From positions 1 to 64,000 of the forward strand of contig CAJSYI010000013.1 in NCBI GenBank assembly GCA_910573745.1: a stretch of 64,000 bases of DNA. Direction: 5' to 3'. The position numbers and the translations under genes were made by a program. Position 1 is the first letter of the stretch, and each line of letters begins with the position of its first letter. Below, piece after piece: positions 54,680 to 61,566 of the stretch. The notes under the pieces are model-generated. The model worked only from the letters and a program-made list of their open reading frames with translations, was not told where the DNA came from and searched no databases. This stretch comes from Muribaculaceae bacterium (GTDB lineage: Bacteria; Bacteroidota; Bacteroidia; Bacteroidales; Muribaculaceae).

Positions 54680-54712
54680 GAAATCACAGCCTTATTTCCA
54701 GCCATCCGCGGC

Positions 54713-55492
54713 TTAAGAATCATATATGGCAGCCCGGTCTGGAAGCGGAAGATCCGGCTCGGAAACCTTGATTTTTGCCTTGACCCACAGGCAGTCTGGA
54801 ATCATCTTCCATGCTGCGGCCAGCAATCCCCACCGCAAGTCGATATAGGCCACCCGCCTGCGCTTGACTATTGCGCGGATTATCTGCGGCAGCGCGTGTT
54901 CGAGCGTCATCTCCATCGGATATTCAGTTCCGGGGAGCAGCAAGGGCGTGCGAATCCATCCGGGCCTTATGTCTGTAAACGCGATTCCTGCATTTTCGGC
55001 ATTGGCGAGCTGTTCAAGCGCGACAAGATAAGTCTGGGCGCATTTCTTGCTGGCTGAATATGCTGACAGACGTCCTATGCCGTTGGTGCCGGCCACAGAA
55101 GTCACGGCGGCTATCTGCCCCTTGATTCCCTTTTCACGGAAATATCTGTAAGCGGCACACGTCATACGTGCGAATCCTCCGGCATTGGTCTGTATGATAC
55201 GCACCTCACGCTCCGGGTCGAGCGTGAGGTTCTCATAGCCTATTCCAGCCACATGGAAATATATGTCCATTCCGCCAAGGCGTTCCACCAATTCTCGAAG
55301 CTGACCCACGGCTTCAGGCTTCGTTACGTCTATCGAAGCATACTCCACAAAATCAGGATACGTGTTTTTCAGGTCTTTGAGCGTTTCCGTACGGCGTGCC
55401 GCAAGCCCCACACGGACACCGCGCGAAGCGAAAGCCTTTGCCACGGCAAGCCCGATTCCCGACGACGCACCCATTATGACTACTCTTTTCAT
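54713..55492 (-). CDS. SDR-family NAD(P)-dependent oxidoreductase
   Basis: The 259-residue classical SDR has the cofactor site MGASSGIGLAVAKAFASRGV (the RR at 36-37 suggests NADP), the catalytic Ser in VTSVAGTNGIG and the YSASKK box with Tyr and Lys. The C-terminal helix about 225-245 (RWGLLAAAWKMIPDCLWVKA) is long and partly hydrophobic, as in membrane-associated SDRs. The substrate is unknown. It is transcribed in the same direction as the tricorn-like gene but with its own terminator. Confidence 0.88.
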   Translation of the reverse strand: MKRVVIMGASSGIGLAVAKAFASRGVRVGLAARRTETLKDLKNTYPDFVEYASIDVTKPEAVGQLRELVERLGGMDIYFHVAGIGYENLTLDPEREVRIIQTNAGGFARMTCAAYRYFREKGIKGQIAAVTSVAGTNGIGRLSAYSASKKCAQTYLVALEQLANAENAGIAFTDIRPGWIRTPLLLPGTEYPMEMTLEHALPQIIRAIVKRRRVAYIDLRWGLLAAAWKMIPDCLWVKAKIKVSEPDLPLPDRAAIYDS

Positions 55493-55941
55493 ATAATTTG
55501 GAATTTATTTGTTGGATTGATTTTATTCAGCCTTCCTGAATGTATAACAATCCTGGCTCGATTAAGGCCATAGGCATAAACGACGCGACCGGATTGTTCC
55601 GACATCCCCCACGACTTCCTACTCCCTCATCCTTACCAAACCAAAGACATACAGCCAAATAAAAAAGAAAGAAATCTGACCTGCGTGTACAGGCAAAACG
55701 CCCATCTCGCCGTACTCGCTCACATCTGAGGCAACTTCTAAGCCCGCGCAGAATACAACGCCTCCCATACGATAAACTCAACGAAGTCCTCTAAATCATC
55801 ATAAATGGGAATTTATGAATACTCGCCAATGAGTTAAAAGAGACATTGGTGGCTTGTTTAAGTAAATTTTTCTCGCTCACGTGTAACTATTCACTTAACT
55901 TTTCGTCTAATAAGAAAAACTTCAAATATAAACCACCATAA
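55493..55941. other. Intergenic region, no gene recognised
   Basis: About 450 bases between the SDR start and a small membrane protein gene. An 84-codon frame on the minus strand (55527-55781) lacks any recognisable pattern. The AT-rich end (55800-55941) may hold the promoter of the small gene, but no clear TAnnTTTG box with a -33 element was found. Confidence 0.5.
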
Positions 55942-56109
55942 ATGAAAAATTGGCTTGTATACGCAATAATTGCAGTAGTTGCATTCCTTATGTATTGGGG
56001 TTGCGACAAGTTGCAAATTCTGAAGTCGAAGCCCTTACGCATCTTCGTCGTTCTTCTCATTTCTTCCGTAATCTGCTGGGTTATTTATGACCTTCTTATC
56101 TCTACTTAA
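55942..56109 (+). CDS. Small 55-residue membrane protein
   Basis: The frame from ATG 55942 to TAA 56107-56109 encodes 55 residues with two hydrophobic helices (about 4-19 and 33-54) joined by a basic loop (DKLQILKSKPLR). This is the layout of a two-pass small membrane protein. Codon use is AT-rich compared with neighbours, hinting at acquisition with the nearby integrase remnant. Its last bases overlap the end of that remnant on the other strand. No function can be assigned. Confidence 0.55.
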   Translation: MKNWLVYAIIAVVAFLMYWGCDKLQILKSKPLRIFVVLLISSVICWVIYDLLIST

Positions 56110-56495
56110 TAAAGTGTCAAATTCGAAGAGAGCCAACACTCATGCACCGGCATATCGCGGCCCTGTGGATATTTGTTGGTCGTGGCCACGCCTGTATGCC
56201 GGGCCTGATCACGGGCTATGACAATCCCGGCGGCGTTTGCAAGATCCCGGATGCCGGAATCCTTAAGGCTGTAGAACCGATATTCGTCGCCCCAATTCAG
56301 AGCCTTGCGGACTTTTTTCCACCATCGGCGGAATATCTCGCTGCTTGGCTTTGTCATGCAAGTCCGCATCTTGTCGCCGAAGATATAACACTGGCTCGGA
56401 TGGCGGAAGAGATCTATGTCGAGCATCAGTTTAAGGACTTCGTCATTGAGTCCCACCTTTCCGTCTCGTTTGTTCTCGCCGTCCTGATTCCGTCC
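56106..56495 (-). pseudogene. Remnant of a tyrosine recombinase (integrase)
   Basis: Only the C-terminal catalytic part is left, read on the minus strand. It contains GKVGLNDEVLKLMLDIDLF, FYSLKDSGIRDLANAAGIVI and ARDQARHTGVATTNKY with the R-H-x-x-x and terminal Tyr pattern. A normal integrase has about 300-400 residues; the N-terminal core-binding domain is missing and the end (after DMPVHE) is altered. GTG 56456 could start a 116-residue product, but function is unlikely. It lies just downstream of tRNA-Ser, a common integration target, and marks a decayed island. Confidence 0.75.
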
Positions 56496-56509
56496 GGACT
56501 TAAACTTAA

Positions 56510-56541
56510 AAATCCTTATAACCGTTTGATTATAAGGATTT
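56510..56541 (-). terminator. Terminator of tRNA-Ser
   Basis: Perfect 12-bp AT-rich stem AAATCCTTATAA/TTATAAGGATTT with an 8-base loop, 14 bases beyond the tRNA 3' end. Confidence 0.7.
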
Positions 56542-56554
56542 CAATCGTTTATTG

Positions 56555-56639
56555 CGGAAAGAGAGGGATTCGAACCCCCGGAGGTGTGACCCTCAACGGT
56601 TTTCAAGACCGCCGCATTCGACCACTCTGCCATCTTTCC
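56555..56639 (-). tRNA. tRNA-Ser(TGA)
   Basis: An 85-base class II tRNA on the minus strand: acceptor GGAAAGA/TCTTTCC with discriminator G73, anticodon loop CTTGAAA (anticodon TGA), a long variable arm (GAGGGTCACACCTC) and T arm GGGGG-TTCGAAT-CCCTC. CCA is not encoded. The integrase remnant lies directly downstream. Confidence 0.96.
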
Positions 56640-56662
56640 GGGTCCGTTGCGATTTGCGACTG

Positions 56663-56693
56663 CAAAGTTAACCATTGTTTTTGGATTGTGCAA
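56663..56693 (-). promoter_or_regulatory. Promoter of tRNA-Ser
   Basis: Minus strand TTG (56691-56693) and TAACTTTG (56663-56670) are 20 bases apart, about 24 bases upstream of the tRNA. Confidence 0.7.
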
Positions 56694-56727
56694 TACTTTG
56701 ATGCGCTTTGCGGTGTTTTTTTGATTA

Positions 56728-57037
56728 AGAGGCTGTTTAAAAATCATTGTTAAACGCAGAGTGGTGGATTTTTTGTTAAGGCGCACTTTATGAGGAGGGA
56801 GCATATCGGGATATGTGACCGACGATTAAATGCGGATTAACGGAAAGGCACCATTCTGACTGAAACATTAAATTCTTTTAAAGAGGCTTTGTGGTAATGC
56901 CTGCCGTCATTCCGGAATCTTTGCGCGTCTTTATCCCTTCGGCTCAGTCCCATAGCCCGCTATGCTCCTTCGCTGAAGGGATAAATCCATCACAAATCTT
57001 CCGGCTCTGCGTTAACAAGCATTTTTTAACAGCCTCT
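56728..57037. repeat. Family A interspersed repeat, copy 3
   Basis: A 310-bp full-length copy, very close in sequence to copy 1 and in the same orientation, with the internal hairpin intact. It lies between tRNA-Ser and the OmpA-like gene, 57 bases before that gene's start, and may affect its expression. Confidence 0.9.
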
Positions 57038-57094
57038 AAACTTTAGTCGGTTTATAAGGTTCTTATTATAAAAACAACCCAAAACATACTGATT

Positions 57095-57853
57095 ATGGAA
57101 AGAAAACACTTGATGCGAGGGACGTTGGCATCCCTGCTTTGCGTCGGCCTACTCGCCGGTGGCGGCTGCAGCTCGATAAAGAACACTTGGAACGGAATGA
57201 CACAGACCGGACAGGGAGCGACGGCCGGAGGTGCGGCGGGAGCAGCCGTGGGCGCAGGTGTCGGCGCGCTTATCGGCGGCGGCAAAGGCACTTGGATAGG
57301 CGCGCTGGTGGGCAGCGCACTCGGCGCAGGGACGGGAGCCTTGGTAGGCAACAGCATGGACAAGCAGAAGAAAGCCCTTGAACAGGAACTCGCTTCGGTC
57401 AAAGAACTCGCCTCCCAAAAGGACACCACCTACATTGTCCAGACGGTCAAGGACAGCAACAACCTGGATGCAATCAAGCTGATGATGGGCAATTCGGTGC
57501 TGTTCCCGACAAGCTCCTACAAGCTTTCGGTCGCGGCGCAGGCGGCTCTCGTCAAGGTGGCCTACAACCTCAAGCAGTATCCTGAAACGGACGTTACCGT
57601 GCTTGGATACACCGACAATACCGGCGGCGAGGCCCTCAACCAAAAGCTTTCTCAGGAGCGTGCGCAAAGCGTAGTGGATTTCCTTGAGGCACAAGGCATA
57701 CCGGCTTCGCGTCTGAAAGCGAAAGGAATGGGATGGAACGACCCCATCGTGTCTAACGCTACAGCCGAAGGACGCGCACAGAACCGCCGCGTGGAAATAA
57801 TCATCACGGCCAACAAGCAGATGATCGAGAACGCCGAGCAGAAAGCCGGTTGA
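57095..57853 (+). CDS. OmpA-family lipoprotein with glycine zipper
   Basis: The 252-residue protein has a lipoprotein signal ending LLAGGGC. Residues about 40-90 are a Gly/Ala-rich zipper (GGAAGAAVGAGVGALIGGGK) of the kind that inserts in membranes. A short coiled region follows, then an OmpA C-terminal domain (about 130-240): VLGYTDNTGGEALNQKLSQE, RAQSVVDFLEAQGI and GRAQNRRVEIII with the conserved Asp and Arg that bind peptidoglycan. It should tether the outer membrane to the cell wall. Confidence 0.92.
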   Translation: MERKHLMRGTLASLLCVGLLAGGGCSSIKNTWNGMTQTGQGATAGGAAGAAVGAGVGALIGGGKGTWIGALVGSALGAGTGALVGNSMDKQKKALEQELASVKELASQKDTTYIVQTVKDSNNLDAIKLMMGNSVLFPTSSYKLSVAAQAALVKVAYNLKQYPETDVTVLGYTDNTGGEALNQKLSQERAQSVVDFLEAQGIPASRLKAKGMGWNDPIVSNATAEGRAQNRRVEIIITANKQMIENAEQKAG

Positions 57854-57880
57854 CAACGCCAAGGAATTTGCGGAAAAATC

Positions 57881-57907
57881 GGAGGCAGCCATCCGCAGGC
57901 TGCCTCC
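57881..57907 (+). terminator. Terminator of the OmpA-family gene
   Basis: Perfect 10-bp stem GGAGGCAGCC/GGCTGCCTCC with a 7-base loop, directly before a family B copy. Confidence 0.8.
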
Positions 57908-57909
57908 TT

Positions 57910-58063
57910 AGAGCGTGTTTGGAATTTTTCTTCAGGATTTTTATGGAGGATTTCGGGACGGATTCGCGCATGCAGGCGAGGGAGTGCAGCGGGCTGAATG
58001 ACCGGGGCAAAGGCACGAAGACACTCGAAAGACCCATAAAGGCACACTCTGGGACATTTCACG
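57910..58063. repeat. Family B interspersed repeat, truncated copy 3
   Basis: The first 154 bases follow copy 1 closely (AGAGCGTGTTTGGAATTTTT to GGGACATTTCACG). The right half is missing and sequence of a broken TPR gene begins at once. Confidence 0.85.
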
Positions 58064-58065
58064 AT

Positions 58066-58669
58066 TACCTTGAAGCCCTTGCGGGTGTTGCCGGCCTTGA
58101 CGTCGAGCTAGCCACTGGCCTTGTGGCCCGCGACTGTTCGAAATATTTGCGCGCTGCGGCCACGTCGTTGAGGTTTATGCTGACTCCGACGAGGTTCTGC
58201 AGGAGTCTGTAAGACTGCCCTTTCTCATAGTCCATAAACATATTGTAGACTTTGCACATGTTTTTGTAAAGTACGGCCAGACAGGCTGCTCTTCGGCGGC
58301 TTCGCTGAGCTTCAGGCCTGCCACGGAGAACCTCAGTGCGTTGGAATAGTTGCCCTTGGCGTAGTGGATGTCTCCGGCATGGAAGTTTGCTTCCACGTGG
58401 AGTTTCATTCCACGGGCCGAACCGTCCTTTGCCGGGCGTGAAGCCGCCATCATATACAGCACTATGGCCTCGTCTTCTTGCCCTGTCTTCATCAGCGAAT
58501 CGGCGGCAGAAATCAGTTTTGCCGTAGGCCAGGAGTGCCGGTCGTTCTCCATAGATTCAAATCTGCCCTGCTTCGCTTTCATCGACAGGGCAATGAGGGT
58601 CATTATGGCAAATACAACATAGGCTGAAAAGTATCTTGGAAACGCACATAAGCGGATGCGCAGCCGCAT
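58066..58669 (-). pseudogene. Broken TPR-type protein gene
   Basis: Two frames on the minus strand belong together. The first (from about 58669, MRLRIRLCAFPRYFSAYVVF) has a membrane helix and TPR-like helices (MKTGQEDEAIVLYMMAAS, HYAKGNYSNALRFSVAGLKL). After EQPVWPYF near 58278 the frame is lost. The second frame continues with YKNMCKVYNMFMDYEKGQSY and LQNLVGVSINLNDVAAARKY. The end is cut at the family B copy. The intact ancestor was probably a TPR membrane regulator, a type common in Bacteroidales (inference). Confidence 0.65.
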
Positions 58670-58692
58670 CAAAGCGTGTCTGTAATATGGAA

Positions 58693-58733
58693 AAACACCC
58701 ATAAACAGGCTTTTATGCCTCTTATAGGTGTTT
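58693..58733 (-). terminator. Terminator of tRNA-Pro
   Basis: AAACACC pairs with GGTGTTT, then ATAA/TTAT and AGGC/GCCT pair inside; five T residues follow on the minus strand. Confidence 0.65.
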
Positions 58734-58742
58734 CGCCCCAAG

Positions 58743-58817
58743 TCGGGGTGGCGAGATTCGAACTCGCGACCCCCTGCTCCCAAAGCAGGTGCGCTAACCG
58801 GACTGCGCTACGCCCCG
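58743..58817 (-). tRNA. tRNA-Pro(TGG)
   Basis: On the minus strand: acceptor CGGGGCG/CACCCCG with A73, D arm GCGCAGTCCGGTTAGCGC, anticodon loop TTTGGGA (anticodon TGG) and T arm GCGAG-TTCGAAT-CTCGC. Position 6:67 is a C-A mismatch. CCA is not encoded. Confidence 0.96.
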
Positions 58818-58857
58818 GACTTTATGTCGCCGCAGTCATTTCCTTATTGCGACGGTG

Positions 58858-58888
58858 CAAAGTTAGTGATTTTTCCCGTAACAACAAA
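58858..58888 (-). promoter_or_regulatory. Promoter of tRNA-Pro
   Basis: Minus strand TTTG (58885-58888) and TAACTTTG (58858-58865) are 19 bases apart, about 40 bases before the tRNA. Confidence 0.75.
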
Positions 58889-58920
58889 AAGAAATATCAT
58901 CGAATTTGACAATACGCTGG

Positions 58921-59181
58921 CTACCAGACATAATACGGATAAAGCGTGAATGCCGTGAACTCGCCTATAGTGCAGATGGCCATTATCCATAGCGCAATCC
59001 AAATGATGGACAGCCAGAGTCCTGCCCATGCGAATCCGCGCGGCCTGTAAGACAACCCTACGCAGGAAAGCGCTGTACCGATCGCCCATAACAGACCTCC
59101 CAAATAGGGAAGCCACCCCAACAGGAAGGCGAGGAGGGCAAAGACGAAGCCCCAAAGGCCGACTGAATTTGTGCGTGCCAT
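58921..59181 (-). CDS. Small three-helix membrane protein
   Basis: The start at 59181 (MARTNSVGLWGFVFALLAFL) gives 86 residues; ATG 59187 would add two. Three hydrophobic helices are visible (about 8-22, 26-44, 51-70), with the small-residue pattern of DUF4190-like proteins. It ends with aromatics (LYPYYVW). The gene follows the PH-like protein gene by about 60 bases in the same direction and may be co-transcribed. Function unknown. Confidence 0.65.
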   Translation of the reverse strand: MARTNSVGLWGFVFALLAFLLGWLPYLGGLLWAIGTALSCVGLSYRPRGFAWAGLWLSIIWIALWIMAICTIGEFTAFTLYPYYVW

Positions 59182-59242
59182 GATCATATGTGTTTTTGAT
59201 TCTGTGTTTAATTTGAAACGCTGCCATGGCCGCATTGGTTTG

Positions 59243-59725
59243 TCATTCGTCGACTCTTTCTTTCACGGCGACTGCCAATTCATTCGCATCTCGGCATCCG
59301 AGAATATAATTCCGGCCGTCTTTGAGCATCAGCAGGAACCGCTGGGACTTGTCGCCATAATAAGCGAAGCATTTCCCTATGCAGGGCGAACGGAACCATC
59401 CCCAGTATCCCATAAATCCGCCGCTACCGCAAACTCTTGACAATGGCAAGTCCTTACTGACCGCCCGCACTTCCCTGATTTCCGACAGGGGAATTCGTTT
59501 TACCCAAAAGCTGCGGCAGACGCAAAGCTCTTTGTCGTCGAGAGAGAGACTCATCGGGGCGTAGAAAAGCGCCATAAGCATCAACAAGACGACTACGGAG
59601 ACGAAAAGCGCTACGCCCAACGTTTCCAGACGAGGATATCCCACAAAGACCATACAGACCAGCATAACCGCTATAGCCAGCGTTATTGCGAACGCCGCCC
59701 CGCTCATATCAACCCTCTTTTTCAT
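59243..59725 (-). CDS. Membrane protein with bacterial PH-like domain
   Basis: The start at 59725 (MKKRVDMSGAAFAITLAIAV) gives 160 residues; 59737 is an alternative. Two membrane helices lie at about 8-30 and 36-58. The C-terminal domain (LDDKELCVCRSFWVKRIPLS, then a long segment ending LMLKDGRNYILGCRD) resembles bacterial PH domains of the type that follow two helices. No enzymatic motif is seen. Confidence 0.65.
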   Translation of the reverse strand: MKKRVDMSGAAFAITLAIAVMLVCMVFVGYPRLETLGVALFVSVVVLLMLMALFYAPMSLSLDDKELCVCRSFWVKRIPLSEIREVRAVSKDLPLSRVCGSGGFMGYWGWFRSPCIGKCFAYYGDKSQRFLLMLKDGRNYILGCRDANELAVAVKERVDE

Positions 59726-59851
59726 AATATACGGCATCTTGTTTTATGTTAAACATTTGTATAGATTTGAAAGACTGATTACTGATTCATCACGTTCCAG
59801 CTCATATGTCGAACAACGATGGCTGGTTTGGCTGTCAGTCTGTCCATAGAG

Positions 59852-59882
59852 CAAAGTTACAAAAAGAAAAGCACCCGGCAAA
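59852..59882 (-). promoter_or_regulatory. Promoter of the PH-like gene, overlapping the guaA terminator
   Basis: Minus strand TTTG (59879-59882) and TAACTTTG (59852-59859) are 19 bases apart. The -33 box lies in the loop of the guaA terminator hairpin. The leader is about 120 bases. Confidence 0.65.
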
Positions 59883-59899
59883 ATTTTTGCGAGGTGCTT
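59869..59899 (-). terminator. Terminator of guaA
   Basis: AAGCACC pairs with GGTGCTT; GCAAAA/TTTTTGC can extend the pairing within the loop. It lies about 65 bases after the guaA stop. Confidence 0.65.
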
Positions 59900-59962
59900 C
59901 TTGTAAGTTTCAAGTCGCAGGTCAGCGGCGCAAGCGAGTCAGCGGTCTGGCTGCCCACAAGC

Positions 59963-61486
59963 TCATTCCCACTCGATTGTGGACGGCGGTTTTGAGGAGA
60001 TGTCGTAGACCACGCGGTTCACTCCACGCACCTTGCGGATGATGGCGTTGGAGACTTCGGCCAGGAATTCATGCGGAAGCGGCGTCCACGTGGCTGTCAT
60101 GCCGTCGGTGGAGTTGACCGCACGCAAAGCGACCACGTTTTCATATGTGCGCTCGTCGCCCATCACGCCCACGCTCCGTATCGGGGTCAGAATCGTACCT
60201 GCCTGCCATACCTTGTCGTAAAGGTCCCAGTCGCGCAGGCCCTGGATGTAGATGTGGTCGGTTTCCTGAAGTATGCGCACTTTCTCAGGCGTCACTTCCC
60301 CGAGTATGCGCACCCCGAGGCCCGGGCCCGGGAAAGGATGGCGGCCTATAAGCTTGGGCGAGATGCCGAGTTCGCGGCCTACGCGGCGCACTTCGTCTTT
60401 GAAAAGGAGTCGCAGAGGCTCAACAAGCCTGAGGTTCATCTTTTCAGGCAGTCCGCCCACGTTGTGGTGGCTCTTGATGACCATACCGGTGATGGAAAGG
60501 GACTCAATCACATCGGGATAGATGGTGCCTTGGGCAAGCCACTTGATGTCTTTGAGCTTGTGCGCTTCACGGTCGAATATGTCGATGAAGCCCTTGCCTA
60601 TCACTTTGCGTTTCTGTTCGGGATCGACAACTCCGGCAAGGTTGGAATAGAAATGCTCTTTGGCATCGACTCCTACCACGTTGAGCCCCATACCTTCGTA
60701 GTCGGCAAGCACGTCTTCGAATTCGTGATAGCGAAGAAGCCCGTTGTCCACGAATATGCAGGTGAGACGGTCGCCTATGGCACGGTTGAGGAGAACTGCG
60801 GCCACAGTCGAGTCCACGCCTCCAGAAAGGGCAAGCACCACTTTGTCGTCGCCGAGCTTCTCTCGCAGCTGGGCCACGGTGGACTCTATGAAGGACGCCG
60901 GCGTCCAGTCCTGCTTCGAACCGCATATCCCGACCACAAAGTTGCCTAAAACCTTAAGGCCGTCTTCGCTGTGGTACACCTCAGGATGGAACTGCACGCC
61001 CCAAGTCTCTTCCCCGGCGATGCGGAATGCCGCATTGCGCACGTCGGCGGTTGAGCCGACGTTGACGAAATCCTGCGGGGTAGCCGTGATAGAGTCGCCA
61101 TGGCTCATCCATACCACGGAATTGTCGCGGACCCCCTGCATCAGCGGGTCGGCCGCATCGTGCCACACAAGCTCCGCCTTTCCGTATTCACGAGAATCAG
61201 CCGATTCCACGGTTCCACCGGATGTCTTGGCGAGATACTGTGCGCCATAGCATATTCCGAGCAGCGGCCAGCGGCGGCGGATTCCGGACAGGTCTATCTG
61301 GAGAGCCTTCGGGTCATTGACCGAATAAGGGCTTCCGGAAAGCACCACGCCGATGATTCCTGAGTCGTCGGCAGGGAATTTGTTGTAGGGATAAATCTCG
61401 CAATACGTGTTCAGCTCACGTATACGCCTTGCAATAAGCTGCGTATACTGCGAACCGAAGTCGAGAATTATGATTTTTTCCTGCAT
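59963..61486 (-). CDS. guaA: GMP synthase (glutamine-hydrolysing)
   Basis: It converts XMP to GMP using glutamine and ATP. The 507-residue protein has the class I glutamine amidotransferase domain (about 1-190) with the nucleophile in [10 protein letters not shown] and the His/Glu in [13 protein letters not shown]. The ATP-pyrophosphatase domain has [12 protein letters not shown]. The C-terminal dimerisation domain ([15 protein letters not shown]) ends [13 protein letters not shown], a normal GuaA end. Length is standard. The product of guaB at 7750-9222 supplies its substrate. Confidence 0.97.
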   Translation of the reverse strand: MQEKIIILDFGSQYTQLIARRIRELNTYCEIYPYNKFPADDSGIIGVVLSGSPYSVNDPKALQIDLSGIRRRWPLLGICYGAQYLAKTSGGTVESADSREYGKAELVWHDAADPLMQGVRDNSVVWMSHGDSITATPQDFVNVGSTADVRNAAFRIAGEETWGVQFHPEVYHSEDGLKVLGNFVVGICGSKQDWTPASFIESTVAQLREKLGDDKVVLALSGGVDSTVAAVLLNRAIGDRLTCIFVDNGLLRYHEFEDVLADYEGMGLNVVGVDAKEHFYSNLAGVVDPEQKRKVIGKGFIDIFDREAHKLKDIKWLAQGTIYPDVIESLSITGMVIKSHHNVGGLPEKMNLRLVEPLRLLFKDEVRRVGRELGISPKLIGRHPFPGPGLGVRILGEVTPEKVRILQETDHIYIQGLRDWDLYDKVWQAGTILTPIRSVGVMGDERTYENVVALRAVNSTDGMTATWTPLPHEFLAEVSNAIIRKVRGVNRVVYDISSKPPSTIEWE

Positions 61487-61566
61487 ATATCAGTTATTTA
61501 GCTTTTATGTCTTTTTGAGTCCGGCTACACTCCCCGTCGAGGCGAGGCGAAGCCGAACTGAATCTT

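Noticed and set aside
55527-55781. 84-codon minus-strand frame between the SDR and small membrane protein genes
   Set aside because: No start context, promoter, signal or recognisable pattern; Cys/Arg-rich composition suggests chance.
56106-56456. Functional 116-residue recombinase
   Set aside because: It lacks the core-binding domain and its C-terminus is altered; homologous sequence continues upstream of the GTG, so it is a fragment.
58670-58783. Extended start of the TPR pseudogene (MGAGGREFESRHPD...)
   Set aside because: This peptide is a translation of the end of tRNA-Pro, a common false extension.
58844-59227. 127-codon minus-strand frame overlapping the three-helix membrane protein
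   Set aside because: The other frame gives a clean three-helix protein with a proper start, whereas this product has a chance-like composition.
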